64,000 nt of DNA, taken from contig VYZI01000128.1 of the NCBI GenBank assembly GCA_013397695.1, forward strand, positions 284,380-348,379, read 5' to 3'. The stretch's first letter is position 1. The number at the start of each line of letters is the position of its first letter. The translations under genes were made by a program, and so were the position numbers. The notes under the pieces were generated by a model. It did not search any database and was not told the origin of the DNA. It saw nothing but the letters and a program-made list of their open reading frames with translations. The stretch is from Centropus unirufus. Its lineage: Eukaryota; Chordata; Aves; Cuculiformes; Centropidae. Positions 62,901-64,000 of the stretch are shown piece after piece.

Positions 62901-64000
62901 GTGGATAAAATAAGGTGTTTGGCACCAGGAAGAGACTTAAGGAACAGGAACACACAAGAACAGTCAGTTCCCACTAAAATGGGTGGTTAAACAACACTGA
63001 GAGGTAACAGGTTTCAAACTGGCTGTGAAGACTCAGAAAGCAAGACAGCCTTTGGGCAGAGTTCATAGGTTGTATGTGACCACCTCCAGTCTCCAGGTCC
63101 CTCCGCTCCATGGTTCAATCCACAGCCTCAGACGGGTGATACGGGACCCTAGGGGGTCCAGTGTGACCCTTAATATGAAGCTTGGCCAGGAAGATAAAAC
63201 CAGTCCTTTCAGCATGACCCTGGCATCACTCAAGGTGGGAATTGTTCAGTAAGTGTTTTTTTCTGTGATAAAGGTGCCAGTGAAAAATGCCACCACTGTC
63301 ATGGGAGTTGCAGACCTTTACTTAGACAAAGCAGTGACCTTCCTTCTGCCAATGTCCTTCCCCTCTGACTCCAACTCACTCTGCCCTCTCCCCCTGGGAC
63401 CAACTCCCAGAGTCCTGTCCATCACCTGGCAATGCTGATCGGGATGGAGAGGTGTTCAATCGGCATCATTTCCTAAAAGGCACCAAGTAACCAGGGGATG
63501 GAGCAGAGTTATTCCAAGCCTAGGGGGGCACCTGGGTGTTGGAAATTCAGAGCTGCAGTGTGCTGTGACATAGGTAGCGAGAACTTAGTCATCCCTGTTT
63601 CTCTTCTGTACATCTCATCATGGTTTTGCTTTAAAAGGTCAGTACTGAGAGCGGGGCTGTCTTGAAAACCTCCCTGCGTTCGACAGCGTCTCCTGCCCCA
63701 CGTGTACACACTCACCTGGGTGATACCGCTGGGACAACAGCTTCGTTTGGTCATGCTGGTGCTGCAAGCAATTTGTCATCAGCTTCAAGGCAAATGGCAG
63801 AAAGAAAGCTGGAGCTGCAGCCAGAGGAGACAGGCGCCAAGGAAGAGGAGGAGGCAGGTGGGAATACCTTGCCATGGGTGACTAGACCAGCTCCTGAATC
63901 CCGCAATCCTGAGAAAGGGGAAGACTCTGGCAGAGGGACCCGACTCCTAGCAGCCCAATTTGGCATTCTTCTGGTCTGCACTGCTGCCCTGGGCCTGGCA
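56692..64000 (+). CDS. REELD1: REELD1, reeler domain-containing protein 1 (5' and middle part; runs off the window)
   Basis: Joining 56692-56911, 57894-58116, 59688-59860, 60557-60872, 61531-61594 and 63638-64000 gives an unbroken frame of 453 codons with all GT-AG junctions in matching phase. Residues 1-30 form a signal peptide (hydrophobic I10 to S29). Residues about 31-165 form a Reeler domain: C37-T-D-M-M-P-G-H near the start, GF at 84-85, C113 as the likely disulfide partner of C37, F-x-W-x-A-P at 133-138 and a closing Y-W at 158-159. Possible N-glycosylation sites include N62 and N130. Residues about 175-430 are Ser/Thr/Pro-rich and low in structure, and residues 435-453 start a hydrophobic membrane segment cut by the window end. 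The protein is thus predicted to be a type I membrane glycoprotein. Reeler domains also occur in reelin, spondins and FRRS1; no reaction is known for REELD1. The call rests on the domain and on the position beside LSM6. Confidence 0.85.
57442..57547. repeat. Degenerate AATAAA/CCTG-CCAG tandem repeat in REELD1 intron 1
   Basis: Words such as 'cctgaataaaataa', 'ccagaataaaataa' and 'cctgaataa' recur with irregular spacing over about 105 bases. It is a local degenerate tandem repeat with several AATAAA matches, so a naive poly(A) scan would give false hits here. Confidence 0.75.
57894..58116 (+). CDS. REELD1: REELD1 coding exon 2: core of Reeler domain
   Basis: The acceptor ttttgccttgcag ends at 57893 and the donor gtaaga starts at 58117. 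It codes for residues 74-147 plus two bases, including the G-F-L-L-Q-A-R strand, C113 and the F-V-W-K-A-P motif typical of the domain. Confidence 0.9.
58117..59687 (+). other. REELD1: REELD1 intron 2
   Basis: About 1.6 kb of AT-rich intron with A and T tracts (near 58487 and 59437) and no recognised element or additional exon. Confidence 0.8.
59688..59860 (+). CDS. REELD1: REELD1 coding exon 3: end of Reeler domain and linker
   Basis: The acceptor ttatgttttaacag ends at 59687 and the donor gtaccg starts at 59861. It completes codon 148 and runs to residue 205 plus one base. The first part (I-S-V-V-Q-S-Y-F-V-Y-W) is the last strand of the Reeler fold. The rest turns Pro/Ser/Thr-rich. Confidence 0.88.
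60557..60872 (+). CDS. REELD1: REELD1 coding exon 4: Ser/Thr/Pro-rich stalk
   Basis: The acceptor at 60556 follows a long pyrimidine tract, and the donor gtaaac starts at 60873. It codes for residues about 206-310. The composition is mucin-like and ends in two N-A-S-S-S repeats, each an N-glycosylation sequon, encoded by a 15-bp tandem repeat at 60829-60858. Confidence 0.82.
60829..60858 (+). repeat. REELD1: 15-bp coding tandem repeat, 2 copies
   Basis: The unit aacgcctccagctcc occurs twice in frame and encodes N-A-S-S-S twice, followed by further Ser-rich codons. It adds sequons to the stalk and may vary in copy number. Confidence 0.9.
61531..61594 (+). CDS. REELD1: REELD1 coding exon 5
   Basis: A 64-nt exon between the acceptor ttgtccacatcttag (ending 61530) and the donor gtaagc at 61595. 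It keeps the frame from exon 4 and ends in phase 0 at residue 332. It adds a short segment with two Cys (C-L-V-C). Confidence 0.72.
61595..63637 (+). other. REELD1: REELD1 intron 5 with a long purine-rich tract
   Basis: About 2 kb of intron. From about 61735 to 62290 the sense strand is strongly enriched in A and G without a clear unit. A further acceptor-like site at 62830 opens a 25-codon frame that soon stops, so it is not taken as an exon. Confidence 0.7.
63638..64000 (+). CDS. REELD1: REELD1 coding exon 6 (partial): stalk and start of membrane segment
   Basis: The acceptor gctttaaaag ends at 63637, weaker than the others in pyrimidines. The frame from phase 0 is open for all 121 codons to the window end. 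It is first Ser/Thr/Ala-rich, then has an acidic E-E-E-E patch, then a hydrophobic run in the last 19 residues (L-L-A-A-Q-F-G-I-L-L-V) that begins the predicted membrane helix. The stop codon and any cytoplasmic tail lie beyond the window. Confidence 0.75.

Noticed and set aside
62831..62908. Possible extra REELD1 exon after a tttcacag acceptor
   Set aside because: The phase-0 frame stops after 25 codons with no good donor, while exon 5 to 63638 joins in phase and leads to the membrane segment. Kept only as a possible alternative end.
1..64000. CRISPR arrays, operons or bacterial-type systems
   Set aside because: The DNA is vertebrate nuclear. The only regular array is a minisatellite without spacers.

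Overview
The window is nuclear DNA from a bird. The evidence is several CR1 LINE 3' ends of the avian type, an LTR of the kind common in bird genomes, genes split by GT-AG introns, a CpG-island promoter, and long AT-rich non-coding stretches. It holds two gene models, both on the + strand: a complete LSM6 (coding exons 43677-48405) and the 5' and middle part of REELD1 (56692 to the window end). From general knowledge, the order ZNF827 - LSM6 - REELD1 - SLC10A7 is the vertebrate arrangement on human 4q31. The left part is therefore probably the gene-poor interval between ZNF827 and LSM6, although no ZNF827 exon was recognised.

Layout. 1-41,000: intergenic, AT-rich, with no supported gene. It holds CR1 fragments (10.3, 24.2, 25.5, 29.3, 30.8, 40.8 and 41.1 kb) and probable old MIR/CORE-SINE or L2/L3-like relics (16.2, 25.1, 27.4, 32.5, 34.8 and 35.1 kb). 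It also has a near-perfect 41-bp palindrome (3.07 kb), a diverged short-repeat cluster (6.1-6.5 kb), a 311-bp assembly gap (26.9 kb) and a short coiled-coil-like minus-strand ORF (26.4 kb). 41,280-42,130: a minisatellite with 17-22 bp units that contains a 375-bp assembly gap. 42,120-43,200: the LSM6 CpG island, with a CR1 piece inside it, a 17-bp tandem repeat, a 45-bp tandem duplication carrying two CACGTG E-boxes and a run of 63 G. 43,665-48,610: LSM6. 49,605-50,009: a solo LTR. 50,010-56,690: intergenic and GC-richer, with one possible unrecognised exon. 56,691-64,000: REELD1, six coding exons seen; the last runs off the window inside a predicted membrane segment.

The two genes are not known to act together. 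LSM6 is a housekeeping subunit of the LSm rings that bind U6 snRNA and deadenylated mRNA. REELD1 looks like a type I membrane glycoprotein with an N-terminal Reeler domain and a Ser/Thr/Pro-rich stalk. No new enzymatic or defence system was found. The most unusual structure is the repeat-dense 41.0-43.0 kb stretch at and just upstream of the LSM6 promoter.
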